Assembly: GCA_036023115.1 (NCBI GenBank)
Contig: JAYKKT010000091.1
Coordinates: 29,640,001-29,704,000 of the forward strand
Direction of reading: 5' to 3'
Source: Brasenia schreberi
Lineage: Eukaryota; Streptophyta; Magnoliopsida; Nymphaeales; Cabombaceae
Length of the DNA stretch: 64,000 bases
Positions 44,534 to 56,357 of this stretch are shown piece by piece. The position numbers and the translations under genes were made by a program. The notes beneath the pieces were generated by a model that made no database searches, had not been told where the DNA came from, and was given only the letters and a program-made list of their open reading frames with translations. Position 1 is the stretch's first letter. Each line of letters begins with the position of its first letter.

Positions 44534-46810
44534 GTTCTCACTCTCTTCAACAGAATGGTATAGCTAAAAGGAAGAATCGGCATATTTTAGAAGTTGCAAG
44601 GACTATCTTAATTCGATGCAATGCACCAAAATATTATTGGGGTGAAGAAGTCTTAACGTCAGTTTTCCTTATAAATCGCATGTCAAGCAGGATACTCAGT
44701 GGTAATACTCAATTTCATTCCCTATGTCCTCAGAAATAATTCCATTTATTACCAAGAATTTTTGGCTGTACATGCTTTGTTCATGTTTATCAAGGTGCTA
44801 GAGATAAACTTGATACAAGATCAATCATGTGCATCTTCTTGGGATATTCGACTACTCCAAAAGGTTATAAGTGTTATGATCCTTCTAAAAGGAGGTTTTA
44901 TGTTACAATGGATGTCATCTTTCATGAAGACATTCCATTTTATGGAGTGCAGGAAGAACTTTTATCAGAAATACAATCTACTTAAGTGATCCCACTTCCT
45001 CCAACTGAAATTACATCTACTCATGAAAATATAGGTGAATGACAAGTATATAACAGAGGAAACCGAGGGATTGTCTTTCCAGATCAGATTGTCACCCGAG
45101 ATCAAAATTTCTAAAGTGAATCAGATTCACCTCCTCTTCAGATAACCTCTCATAATTTACCTATTGCAATTAGAAAAAAGAAGCGTGCAGCTACAAAATA
45201 TGCATTGGACAAAATGGTATCATTCTCTCATTATCCTAGGGAATATCAGCTATTTGTGATGAATACAGAGAATACTTTTGTACCAATGACCTATAAAGAG
45301 GCTAAAGTACATCTAGAATGGAAAGCGACTATGGAAGAGGAAATTTCAGCTTTAGTACGAAATCATACCTGAGAATTGATAGATCTACCATCAGAAAGGA
45401 ATACTGTATGATAAGTGAGTATTCTCAATCAAATATAAGGCAGATGGGAATATAGAAAGATATAAGACAAGATTAGTTGCAAAAGGATATAGTGAGTCCT
45501 ATGGCATAGATTACAGAGACACATTTGCTCCAGTAGCCAAGATGAACACCATCAGAATCTTGTTAAGCTTGACAGTTAATAAAAGATAGGAATTATGACA
45601 GTTGGACATGAAGAATACATTCCTTCAGGGTGATCTCAGGGAAGACATTTATATGGACTTGCCACCAGGATACTTTAATGGAAACGAACAAGGAAAAGTG
45701 TGCAAACTAAAGAAATCAATTTATGGATTAAAACAATCCCCACGGGCATGGTTTGAGAAATTTAGATGGAATTCGAACTCTAGGGTTTAAACAATGCATC
45801 AGCGATCATACACTATTCATTACGCAAGGCCAGAGAACAATTATGTTACTGGTATACGTTGATGATATCATTATTACAGGAGATGATATTGCAGGTATTG
45901 GTGAGCTAAAGAAACAACTCAATATTTTATTTGACTTAAAGATTTGGGAAGATTAAATTACTTTCTCGGTATAGAGGTGATTAATAGCAACAATGCATTA
46001 TTCTTGAGTCAAAGGAAAAATATTCTAGACTTATTGAAGGAAACAAAAATGGAATACTGTCGTGTATGCTTAATTCCTATGGAGTCTTCCAAGGAGGATG
46101 ATAACAATAATGCAAAACCATATAAGGATATCGAAAGGTACCAGAAAATAGTGGGGAAGCTAATATACGTCACTATTACACGTCTTGATATCAGTTTTGT
46201 TGTTGGCTATGTGAGCAAATGGATGCATAATCCTTCCAAACATCATATGAGTACAATCTTTCATATCATCAGATACTTGAAATCTATACTAACCCATGGT
46301 TTATTGTACACAGCGAATTCATCTTTGGATCTAAAGATATATTCAGATGCTGATTGGGCAGGTTCGAAGACAGACAAAAAATCAACCACTGGGTATGTAG
46401 TATGTTTGGGAGGAAACATTGTATCTTGGAAAAGCAAAAAACAATCATTTGTGTCCAGATCGAGTATAGAAGCAGAATATCGTGCAATTGCTTCGGACAT
46501 GTGTAAAGGGATATGGGTTTTATCCCTCTTAACAGAACTTGGCTTTAAAGTGGATACTCCGGTTACCTTTTACACTGATAGTAGAGCAGCTCTCCAAATT
46601 GCCATAAATCTTATTTTTCATGAATGAATGAAGCATATTGGGATAAATTGTCACTTCATCAGAGAAAAGATTACACAAGGCATCTTTAATCTGATTCATT
46701 TATGCTCAGAAGACCAATTGGCGGATATTTTCACAAAATCTCCTTCAGTTAGAGGATTTCAGAAAGCTCTCTATCAGCTGAGAATTACAAACCTTCAAGA
46801 TTCAACTTGA
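44534..46810 (+). pseudogene. Copia L integrase end, reverse transcriptase and RNase H
   Basis: Integrase resumes HSLQQNGIAKRKNRHILEVA and KGYKCYDPSKRRFYVTMDV. RT fragments: [38 protein letters not shown], active site LVYVDDIIITGDD intact, then LNYFLGIEVINS. RNase H: DADWAGSKTDKKSTTGYV, SRSSIEAEYRAIA and LCSEDQLADIFTKSP. At least eight stops and several shifts (near 44730, 45115, 45370, 45410, 45790, 45955, 46625). Followed by a polypurine tract and the 3' LTR. Confidence 0.9.
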
Positions 46811-46817
46811 GGGGGCG

Positions 46818-47140
46818 TGTTGAAGATTAATGCTACTATTTAGTTATAAATGTATACATAGAGTCATTGGTAAGTCTGAGTCTTATATATTATGGTATTT
46901 TGTAATACGGGTCTAATGAATCAAATTCTGATCTATTAGGAACCGTAATCCAGTAGTCACTTACTAGGGGTATTATAGTCTTTCAAGTTAGATCAGCCAT
47001 ATAAGAAGTCATTAGGGCTGCCATTAGGTTTTAACGAGAATTAGAGGGTGGCAGCATGGATTGGCCGACCAGCACCTCAGTGTCTTCTAGTATTCGACTT
47101 TTATTAATAAAGAAGTTTATGTTGCTAATTAATTTCAACA
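46818..47140 (+). repeat. 3' LTR of copia L
   Basis: TGTTGAAGATTAATG to AATTTCAACA, 323 bp, followed by target duplication ACTTT. Confidence 0.9.
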
Positions 47141-47145
47141 ACTTT

Positions 47146-48086
47146 GTCATTTGAGCCAAGTAATCTAACATACTAGTTTTCCTAGTCATGTCATTTTATA
47201 ATCGTTATTGCAATCATTACTTGTGTGGTATTTTACCTCCACAATAATCAAACATATCTTAAACCCATGTTTTGAGAAAAGATCTTTTCTTATACCTTTA
47301 GTTAAGAGGTCTGCCAACATATCATCAGTTGACATATATGAGATGAGATGAATATTTCCTTTCTCATAACCATATCATGAATATAGTGGTATTTAACTAT
47401 TATATGATTGCTTTTAGAGTTATGAGCTCTGCTCTTGATTAGAATAATTGTTGCATTCTTATCACAATAAATGACAATCGGCTTGTTGGCTATATCAAGC
47501 TTCAGATCAAGTATGAAGCGACTTATCCACACGACACTAGTTTCAACCATATAGCAAGCAACATACTCAGCCTCTTCTCCATGTAACGCTACACAACCCT
47601 GTTTCTTACATTCACAAGAAACAACTCCACCTACAAATAAGAATATTTGTCCCGAGGTTGATTTGTTGTCATCTTTGCTCCCAGCAAATTCAGTATCTAA
47701 CTATCCTACAACTTTCAGTTCATCTGCTTGAAAACACAATTTCAAGTCTTTTGTTCTTTTAAGATATCTTAGAATCCTTTTCAGAGTTATCCAATGTTGC
47801 CAACCAAGATTACTTTGATGTTTAATAACAAGACCAACAACGAAACTGATATCAGGTCTTATACATAACATAACATATAATATCTAAATACAAGACCAAC
47901 AACGAAACTCTTATTAGGTCTTGTACATAATATAGCATACATCAAACTTCCCATAACTTGTCCATAAGGAACATTAGGTTTATCGTCTCCTTCATTGAGA
48001 CAATCAACCTTACTCAAGAAATCTTTATAACTGATATATCTCTCCTTACTTAAGCATAAGAGTTTAGATTCTCTGTCTCGAGAAAT
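47146..48086 (-). pseudogene. Copia K RT end and RNase H
   Basis: Continues K's RT beyond the hAT insertion: RDRESKLLCLSKERYI, then YGQVMGSLMYAML and RNase H GEEAEYVACYMVE with IYCDKNATIILIKSRAHNSK. The C-terminus reads ADLLTKGIRKDLFSKHG, then about 150 bp of 3' untranslated sequence to the copia L insertion. The RT segment near 47820-47940 contains a local duplication (ACAAGACCAACAACGAAACT twice). Confidence 0.8.
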
Positions 48087-49107
48087 CTATGTTATTAATA
48101 GTGCGCTATAGCGAACGGGTCGCCCTTAGCGGGTGACCCGCCAAATCGAACTTAGCGCCGCTTACAGCGCTATAGCGGACCGCTATAATGGTCCACTATA
48201 ATGTTGTAAGCGGACAACCCATTCGGATCCAATTGGGTTGGGTCAATCCAGATCGACCCGACCCAAATTATATATAAAGGGTTATCAGCGTCTGCCCTAA
48301 TTAGACGTAATCCCTGTGAGCGCTCACCTCTCTCTCTCTCTCTCCTTTGAAAGAGTTACTGCGGGAGTTGTGGGTGGCGGTGGGTCGGATACGTGGATGT
48401 AGAACATCTTGCCAAGCTCCTGGGATTTCTTGACGTTGCCGTCAGTATGGCATTGGTTTACGGCATGGAGACATCACCGGCTGCCTCATATGTGCAAAGG
48501 ATCCTCTCTCTCTAAACTCGTGCTCTCTTCCTCTTTGTGTGGGTTTGCAGCCGTGTGTCCTCCTTGACTGTTTCTCTCTTCTCTCTAGACTAAAGCGTTC
48601 CCCCTACCGTCTGGTTGCTCACAGGTCACGTCGATTTCCGGTAGGCCAACAACAACCATCACGTTTGAGGTACTGTCTCTTTGGGTTGGGTCAGCTTGGG
48701 CAGATCAAATATCTGTCATCAGTTTTGATTTCTATTTTGATGCATCTGATTGTCATGCCCAATTTTTTGCTTTTTGATGTGATGACTATGAGATGCAATG
48801 AAATAAATAGATAAAAGGACTCCCTTGCTTGGTCGATTTTCATGTTTGTTTGTATTGTTCGCCCGACTTGTGGCGTGAGTATATCAATGATTTCTTTCCC
48901 TAGTATATCAATGATTTCTTTCCCTGACTGTCATGTTTCCTCTATTGGAGCGACTGAGCAAAAGAATCTCTTTGCTTTCATTTTCACAAAGCATAATGTC
49001 GTTTCCAGATATATAAGATATTAGCTTATTTTCAGATGTGTATCACACCTTCTACATATACGACTAGTAGTAAGTTTGCATTTGGGACACCTTAAAGAGG
49101 TCCACTT

Positions 49108-49200
<93 letters not shown>

Positions 49201-49913
49201 TTGTTGGAAGACAAGAGGTGGGGACACAAGTTGGCATTTGTAACCATAAAATAGTCAATAATAAAAAGTTTTGTATGCTGATTTCATGAAAGCTTTTGCG
49301 TAAGAAGGCATAGGAACTGCTTCATTTGAGTGTTAGACATCTGATACCTTGCCCAAGATTCTTGATTATTCTGGGCTCGTAGGTCTACAATTTTACCGTC
49401 AGCATATAAGAATCCCATATACATGCAACTGCTACGTGTTTTAAAGTGTTTTCAGTTATGCTTGTTGTTGCTGGTGCTCAAGGGAGTATGCAGGTCCTAT
49501 TAAGGACTTCTTGAATTGAATGGCATATTGATGCATTTTACATTTTCTGACTGACTGTGAACCTTCGTATATTTGTTGTTATATGTGAACTCTATCTTGA
49601 TATTTTGAAGACAACTCATCTTATTATCTTGATTCAAGACATTAGTGAACCTTGGTATATTATGTAAGCAAACATGCATCCTATCTGTTGCTGTTTCCTG
49701 AAGCTTAAGGGTATATGTTCACTATTTCCAATTTTTTTATCGTTTCTTCCACTTTATATGCATATCTCCACACAACTGTTGCATTAAAGTATCCTATGCT
49801 TGAGTTAGCGTGTCAACTTAACATCACATACCAATGAATGTTAATTATTTAATGTTCTATTTCTTGTATAAGGTTGGAAAACTGAAGCTAAGTCGTTATT
49901 CTTATTTTTTGTA
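48087..49913 (+). promoter_or_regulatory. hAT 5' region: subterminal repeats, TATA, leader
   Basis: GC-rich subterminal block 48105-48215 with repeated TAGCGG/CCGCTA motifs, likely transposase-binding sites. TATATATAAAGGG at about 48270 is a plausible TATA box for the transposase. The remainder is leader and probable 5' intron ending TTTTTTGTAG at 49914, with a (TA)(AC)(AT) microsatellite at 49108-49198. Confidence 0.5.
49108..49198. repeat. Compound microsatellite (TA)n(AC)n(AT)n
   Basis: (TA) to 49116, (AC) about 49117-49138, then (AT) to 49198. Overlapping YIYIYI-type open frames on the minus strand are artefacts. Confidence 0.95.
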
Positions 49914-49919
49914 GTGAGT

Positions 49920-52562
49920 ATGGAATCATCTAGTGCAGCTGCTTGTTCTCAAAGTGGCAGTGGCAGTGGCAGTGGCAGTGGCAGTGGTAGTTGTGGCACA
50001 GGCACTAGTAAAACAACTGGTATTAGGTTTTCAAATCCAGCATACAACTATAGACCCCCAGGTTCGAAGGATCCAGGATGGAATTGGAATTTGACAAAAT
50101 GTAAGACGGATAATATGTCAGTATTTTGTACATTATGTGGTCATATTTCTACCAGTGGAATAACAAGGTATAAGGACCATTTAATGGGAAGAAGCGAAAA
50201 TGTGGCAGCTAGCAAGAATGCAACTGAAGAAATAAAGAAAACAATTTATGATTACGTGCACAGTACATCTAAGAAGAAGGCCGAAAAGATTTCATTTCCA
50301 TATCAAGGAGAACTTTCTAGTATGGAAGGTAACATAGTGACAAACACCCAATGTTCATCATCTTCATCGTTATTTGGCTCACGACCACCGCTTTCGAAGG
50401 GACCCATGGATTCATTAGTGCGTTCATTGCCAGACTCACTACGACAAGCTACATTGGAAAATCGATATAAGAAAGAAAAAAGAGAACGAGTATGCATATC
50501 CATTAGCAGGTGGATGTATCAAAATGGAATCCCTTTTAATGCTGTAAGATCCCCCAGCTTTCAAGCGATGGTAAATGATATAGGGCAGTTTGGACCTAGA
50601 ATGAAGGCTCCATCATATCATGAAGTAAGGAAAACATTCTTAGAGAAGGAAGTGGGAAGAGTAAGAGAGTTTACAAATGGATTTAGAAAGCATTGGGCTA
50701 CTTATGGATGTTCTATTATGTTAGAAATAGAAAACAGAGAACACTAATACATTTTTAGTGCATTGTCCTCAAGGTACAGTTTTTCTTAAGTCCATTGATG
50801 CATCCCATGAAGTAAAGGATGCAAATAAATTGTATACATTATTAAAAGAAGTAATCTTAGAGATTGGAGAGAAGAGTGTTGTGCAGGTGGTTACAGATAA
50901 TGCAGCAAATTATGTTGCAGTTGGTAGAATATTGATGGCTGAATTTAATCATTTGTTTTGGACACAATGTGCTACACACTGCATAGATTTGATGCTTGAA
51001 GATATTGGAGAGACAAAAAGACTAAAAGGCATCTTCACTAGGGCAAAGAAGCTAGTGACATTTATGTATGCTCATGGTCTGATATTGCATATGATGAGAC
51101 ATTTTACAGGAGGAAAAGACATACATAGACCGGTTGTGACCTGTTTTGCTACTAGATTCTTAACTCTGGACATTTTGTGGCAGTCAAAAGAAGCTCTAAG
51201 ATCGATGGTTATTTCTGACCAATGGGAGAAATGCCCTTTATCAGATAGTATTAAAGGAAAGCAATCTAAGGTAATTATTTTGCAACTTAGATTTTGGAAG
51301 GGCATTAGTTTTTCACTTAGAGCAATGGGTCTTTTGATAGATGTTTTACGTATGGTCGACAGTGATGAAAAACCAGTCATGGGCTACATCTATGAGAAGA
51401 TGGATCGTGTAAAGGAACAAATAAAGGTGCGTAAATATTTTAATTTTATGTGTTATTTGTTAATCTTTACTTATTAATCTTATAAATTAATAACATTTAA
51501 CTTCTTATTTTATAGGTTAATATGAAAAACAAAGAAGAGCAATATGCTTTTATTTGGGAGATCATAAACAAAAGATGGGACAGGCAAATGCATAAGCCAT
51601 TACATGCTGCTGCATTGTATTTGAATCTAGGGTTGTATTATGATTATGATGAGATAGAATCTAATGTTGAGATTAAAGGTGGTTTGTTGCAAGTTATAGC
51701 TATACTTGTACGAAGTAAGGAAGAACAACAAGTGACTCATCAGCTTATAAGTTATCGAAGTGCAACAAGTTGTTTTGGACTAGAATTAACTATAAGTTCG
51801 AGGAAAACATGTGCACCGGGTAATTAATTCAAGCAACTTTGCTTTCTTAATTATTTCATTATTAAGATATGATTTAAGGATTTTGAATATGATTAACTTA
51901 TTGTTTACACATGATTTTTAACTTTTTGTAATAGCTGAATGGTGGATGACCTTTGGTTATGGATGCCGTGAATTGCAAAGTTTTGCTATACGGGTTTTGA
52001 GCCTTACTTGTAGTGCTACCCCATGTAAGCGCAATTGGAGTACCTTTGAAATGATAAGAAATTAAGAATTATGCTTTTTATTTACACTATAAATAAATGA
52101 AAGTTTTTTTATTGAGTTAATAACTTACCTAAATTCTTTCTCTTATCTTAGATTCATACGAAGAAAAGGAATATATTATTGCATCAAAAACTTAACGATT
52201 TAGCTTTTGTGCAATATAACGAAAAGCTCAGAAGAAGGTACGAAGAAAGGAAATCTAATGGAGCAAATTTTGACCCCATCACGTTGGCATCGGTTGAAGA
52301 TCATGATGAATATCCTACTGATGATGAGTTCGTTGGTGATGATGATTCCCTTACTTGGCGAAATATCGATATGGCATTTGAAGTATCAAGAGCGGGTGCT
52401 ACTGCTGTTTATACAAGGTCGAGGACACGAAAGCGACAAAGAAGGCAAAGTAAAGGGAATGATAAGATACCTATGGAAGATGAAGAAGAATTTAATTTTG
52501 AAGAAACAGATGAAGAGGAAGAGAAAATAGAAGAATACGGATCTTTTTCTGAAAATGAGTGA
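49920..52562 (+). pseudogene. hAT transposase, catalytic motif deleted
   Basis: Start ATG at 49920, just after a probable intron acceptor. E1 49920-51426 with a break at 50742-50758; intron 51427-51515; E2 51516-51819; intron 51820-51934; E3 51935 to about 52062; E4 52152-52562. The N-terminus has a (GS)n run, then BED finger CTLCGHISTSGITRYKDHLM. DUF659-type core: TVFLKSIDASHEVKDANKLY, VVTDNAANYVAVG, CATHCIDLMLEDIG. Dimerisation domain: AEWWMTFGYGCRELQSFAIR, CKRNWSTFEM. Tail acidic (EEEFNFEETDEEEE). The SDGWTD catalytic Asp segment is missing at 50730-50740 with a shift, and the donor after FEM reads ATAAGA, not GTAAGA. Transposases of this class cut and paste DNA; this one should not work. 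Confidence 0.9.
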
Positions 52563-53210
52563 ATATGACCTAAACAATTAAGTGTGACACTGATTGTAAA
52601 TTTGTAATTGAATTTTGATGGATGTTATGTACTTTTTGAATTACCTTATTGGTATTTATGTACTTTTGATGGATGCATAAGCATAACATTATGTACAATC
52701 TTTAAAGATGCTTTCTAAGGCTACTTTCGATGCTTTATTGCAAATTATTGTTCAATGAAAATGTCATTGTCTTTGATTAGTGGGTAAGTGATCAAAATAA
52801 TGTAATATGTTATCTGTAGTTGCAACTTGCAAGTGATCGTGTTCTTTATAGTTTGTTATTCGACTTGTATTAAGCATTGAAAGTGATGACACTTATCATT
52901 GTTTTTTTGCTTTAATGTCTGAACTTTCATGCACTTTGGCCAGATATGAGGCATACTACAAATAATATGGGCTAAAAGGTATGTGGCATTCCTCCTTTAC
53001 TACTTTTTCCTATTCATTAGTGATTGTTTTGCTCATTCATTTATTAAAGAACTGGTTATGTTTCTTGATATTTCTTAGAAGTTAGAAAACCTATTATATA
53101 TATAATTTTTTAATCATAAATATAAGTGTACCGCTAAATCCGCTATATCCCCGCTACTGTTATATCAAGGTCAACCACTAACAACCCACTAACCGCTATT
53201 GACAATATAG
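52563..53210 (+). other. hAT 3' untranslated and subterminal region
   Basis: AT-rich, no gene, ending in CCGCTA-containing subterminal repeats (CCGCTAAATCCGCTATATCC at 53133). Confidence 0.6.
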
Positions 53211-54250
53211 CGAGAAATCTTTATACCCAAGATATAAGATGATTCTTTCATATCCTTCATTTCAAACCTTGAGTTTAACCATGACTTGGTTTTGATAATC
53301 ATCTCATTATCATTAACAGTCAATAATATGTCATCTACATATAATGATAAGATGTCAAAGTGGCTCCCACTGTTCGAGACATATACACAATGATCAAGTT
53401 CGTTAGAAACAAACCCAAGTTCTAGAATGACATTTTGGAAAGTCAAATACCATTAATGAGGTGACTCTTTAAGGTCATATAGGGATTTTTTCAACCTATA
53501 TACTTTATCTTCTTAGCCTTTTAACTCTGTATCTTTTGGATTGTTGTATATATATGATTTTATCTAAATCTCTATTTAGAAAAAAAATCTTTACATCTAA
53601 CTAATGTAAATCTAAATCATAATATATTGATATGGCCAGGATTATGAATGCAAATTTCGTAATAGGAAAATATGTCTCAACATAATATATCCTCTTTTTG
53701 TGAAAATCTCCTTGCAACCAACCTCGTCTTAAACTTGTCGATAGACCTATCGGCTTTATATTTCTTTTTCAAAACTCATTTACAACCTATGACTTTCTTT
53801 TCTTTTAACAAATCAGTCAATTCACAGACTTGGTTTTTCTCAATGGATTCAATTTTTTCATCTATAACTTTTTCTCAATTTGTTGATTCAGATGAGTCAA
53901 TAGCATGCCGATATGTTATCGATCAACTCATCTAAATCCAATGAATTGCACACTCCCTCTGCAAGGTAAGTGATAATCTTTTAAGTAGATGGTGAGACCC
54001 TAGGTCTTTTATGTCCACTTAAAGTTATAGTTTGATCATAAAGATCATCTATGAGGTCAAATGATGATTGATCTAGATCTACTAGATCGCCAATATACTC
54101 ATCATCATTTTCAAAAATGTTATTCTTAGTATCATCTAGGAATTGAAGACCCCTACTCTCTATGAGACCATGGTCTTTGTGATAAAATTGATATCATTTA
54201 GATCTTTTAGGATATCCAATGAATACATATCTCAAGGATTTACTATCTAG
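53211..54250 (-). pseudogene. Copia K reverse transcriptase N-terminal part and linker
   Basis: 53446-53219 reads LGFVSNELDHCVYV, SLYVDDILLTVNDNEMI (YVDD intact) and KDMKESSYILGIKIS before the hAT insert. Upstream (53500-53940) the frame is broken but shows remnants of the RT start. The acidic linker (ENDDEYIGDLVDLDQSSFDL) lies near 54060-54110. Confidence 0.75.
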
Positions 54251-55640
54251 CTTATCTGTAGACTAATTAAGAATTTTTATATGAGCAATAGATCCTCACC
54301 TCCTAAGATGACTTAGGTTGTGTTTTCTTCCAAACTACACCTCATTTCATGTACATAATACAACTTTACACGATACTCTGTTGTGTATATAGATAATTAT
54401 ACTTATTGCTTTTCCCTAAAATACCCTTAATAGAAAGACATCTATTAACATAGACTTTGTGATATTCAATAAGGTTCTATTATATCTTTTTACTATACTA
54501 TTTTGTTGAGTTTGACCTGAGCATTGTGTTTTGCTTTGAAATATCAAAGTCTTTATAGAATTCTATAAATTCTACAGAGGTACTCACCACCTCTATCTGA
54601 TTTGAGGAATTTTATTGTATATGCTAGTTGGTTTTCAGCTACCTGCTTATATTCTTTGAATGATTCAAGTACCTCAAATTCATGTGCTAAGAGATATATG
54701 TATGTATATCTTGAGTAATCATCGATAAAGGTTTATGAAATGAACTTTCTTCGATATGATCTTACTCTAAAAGGTTCACATAAATCAGTGTGAATGATTT
54801 TCAACAAGGTTGTTGCTCTTGTTATTTCTTTAGAAAATGTTTTTATTGTCATTTTTTCTTGTATACATGCTTCACACTTACTAAAAGTGTTTTCCTTAAA
54901 TCCTAGCAATAAGTCAAAGTCGGATACTTTTTCAGACTTATATGCCTTAGGTATTTATGCCACACATTTACATCAACATTAAAAGCACAATCAATATAAA
55001 CAGAAGAATCTTCACTTCATTAATATTTAATTTGAAAAAACTATGTTTAACATCAAATTGACAAAAAAAAACACTCTCATGATTCCCCATTGTCACTTTG
55101 CTATGAATAAACCTGACTTCAAAGCCCTTCTTAACCAAGGCAGGGATCAAAACTAGATTACGCTTTATAGTTAGCACAATCAATACATCAATTAAAACAA
55201 CCAGTGTACCTTGTACATAAATTCTAAATGACACAATTACAAGAACATTTGACAAAATGTTATTTCTCATGTATACCTGATGTTCTACTACAACTACAAC
55301 TAAGCCTTTTCTCATACTAGATGGGTCACCTACATTGATTCTTTGTTTTTTTTGTAGAATCCATGTTAAGTCCGACAAAGTTTTACGCTGGTTGTCGGAA
55401 GCCTAACACAACCCACCTCCTTTTTCAGGGCTTGGGACTGGCCATGCAAGGGTGATCCCTTACATAGGCGGAGTTGTATACCCGATGTTCTACTGATTTA
55501 TATTCCTTTAGGTCCACAATCTCTTCCTTGCTTTTACAGATATGTCTCGTTACTCCTGAATCAATCCACCAATCAGATATTGGGTAGTCCATATAGAGGT
55601 ATTATGAAACCACACAAATTATGTTTTCTTTCTCCAATTG
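54251..55640 (-). pseudogene. Copia K integrase and protease
   Basis: Protease at about 55570-54968 reads SDWWIDSGVTRHICKSKEE and, after the SINE-like insert, NLVLIPALVKKGFEVRFIHS. Integrase runs from about 54960 to 54250, with weak core motifs (VYIYLLAHEF near 54700) and IKILKS near 54590 region. Several stops. The 187-bp insert at 55289-55475 splits the protease. Confidence 0.65.
55289..55475 (-). mobile_element. 187-bp SINE-like element made of RTE 5' and 3' ends, 18-bp TSD
   Basis: On the minus strand the first about 105 bp match the RTE LINE 5' end (AACTCCGCCTATGTAAGGG to CAGCGTAAAACT). The last about 75 bp match the RTE 3' end (CCATCTAGTATGAGAAAAGG, then a TTGTAG tail). The whole EN-RT frame is absent. 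Flanked by GTATAC(C/C)TGATGTTCTAC-type 18-bp duplications at 55271-55288 and 55476-55493, one mismatch. It could be a new SINE that borrows both ends of its partner LINE, or a single deleted LINE copy. Confidence 0.85.
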
Positions 55641-56357
55641 GTCACATTGTTGGGTGTTTCCACCGTCAGTCTTCTTGTTGCAATAATTCCTCTTGTATTG
55701 CCATATTTTTCACATTTGAAGCACTTTCACTTAAGAAGCGGTTTCTTTCGATTTCTTAAAAGTTTGACCGTCTTTCTTGTAATTCTTGCCAAACTTATTG
55801 TTTGGTTTATTCTTTCTCTAGTTTGGTATGGAGCTTGACCCTATCTCATCTTGAACTATTAGCAATTTCTCCTTGTTTTTATTCGTATGTTCTTCTTCAA
55901 TTGCTAGCTTGAGGGGCAATTTAGAAAGGCTTGTCTCAGGTTCTATTCTAATGGTAGTAGCAACCATGTTCCATTATGTGGGAAGACTATTCAGTATTGT
56001 GGATATCTACATTGGTTTTGAAATGACTAATTTGGCTACAGCTAAGTCCTTTGTCATTAAAAGCATACGGTTCACATGTTCCATCACATTATCTCTTTCT
56101 TTTATTTTATAGGAGTTTATATTTTTGTAGCAATAGTTAGACATGTAGCTCAGTTGTAGTGTCATACTTAGTTGTTATCGAATTAAACAACTCTTTTGAA
56201 GTCTCATACCCTTCGAAGACCCTAATCGGTTATCCTTCATATATGTTAACATGATAGTTCTTGCTATCGCGTCAGGAGGTGGTAGACGTACAATTTCCCG
56301 TAGTACATAATCTACAACTTCTAGTATAAGAGCCAATGAGATTCTTTTTTTTCGCAT
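55641..56357 (-). pseudogene. Copia K gag remnant
   Basis: Fragments of the gag/UBN2 domain: ARTIMLTYMKDNR, EGYETSKELFNSITTKYD near 56200, and a knuckle-like CEKYGN near 55710. Many stops. The N-terminal part cannot be read. Confidence 0.6.

Larger units (their letters stand above)
36622..47140 (+). mobile_element. Ty1/copia element L, TSD ACTTT, hosting element M
   Basis: 5' LTR 36622-36930, primer site 36931-36942, gag, protease and first half of integrase to 39184; interrupted by copia M (39185-44533); then rest of integrase, RT, RNase H, polypurine TTGAGGGGGCG and 3' LTR 46818-47140. The 5-bp duplication ACTTT is exact at 36617-36621 and 47141-47145. Without M it is about 5.2 kb, normal for copia. 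L itself lies in old copia K. Confidence 0.92.
48087..53210 (+). mobile_element. Complete hAT transposon, TSD CGAGAAAT
   Basis: Ends CTATGTTATTAATAG (48087) and CTATTGACAATATAG (to 53210), imperfect inverted repeats, flanked by an exact 8-bp duplication CGAGAAAT (48079-48086; 53211-53218). Subterminal regions are rich in AGCGG/CCGCT. It carries a multi-exon hAT transposase gene with BED finger, RNase H-like and dimerisation domains. It interrupts the RT frame of copia K, which resumes exactly on each side. Unrelated by terminal sequence to H1/H2. Confidence 0.95.

Noticed and set aside
49021..49258. Minus-strand open frames rich in Tyr-Ile and Cys-Val
   Set aside because: They are translations of the (AT)n(AC)n microsatellite, not genes.
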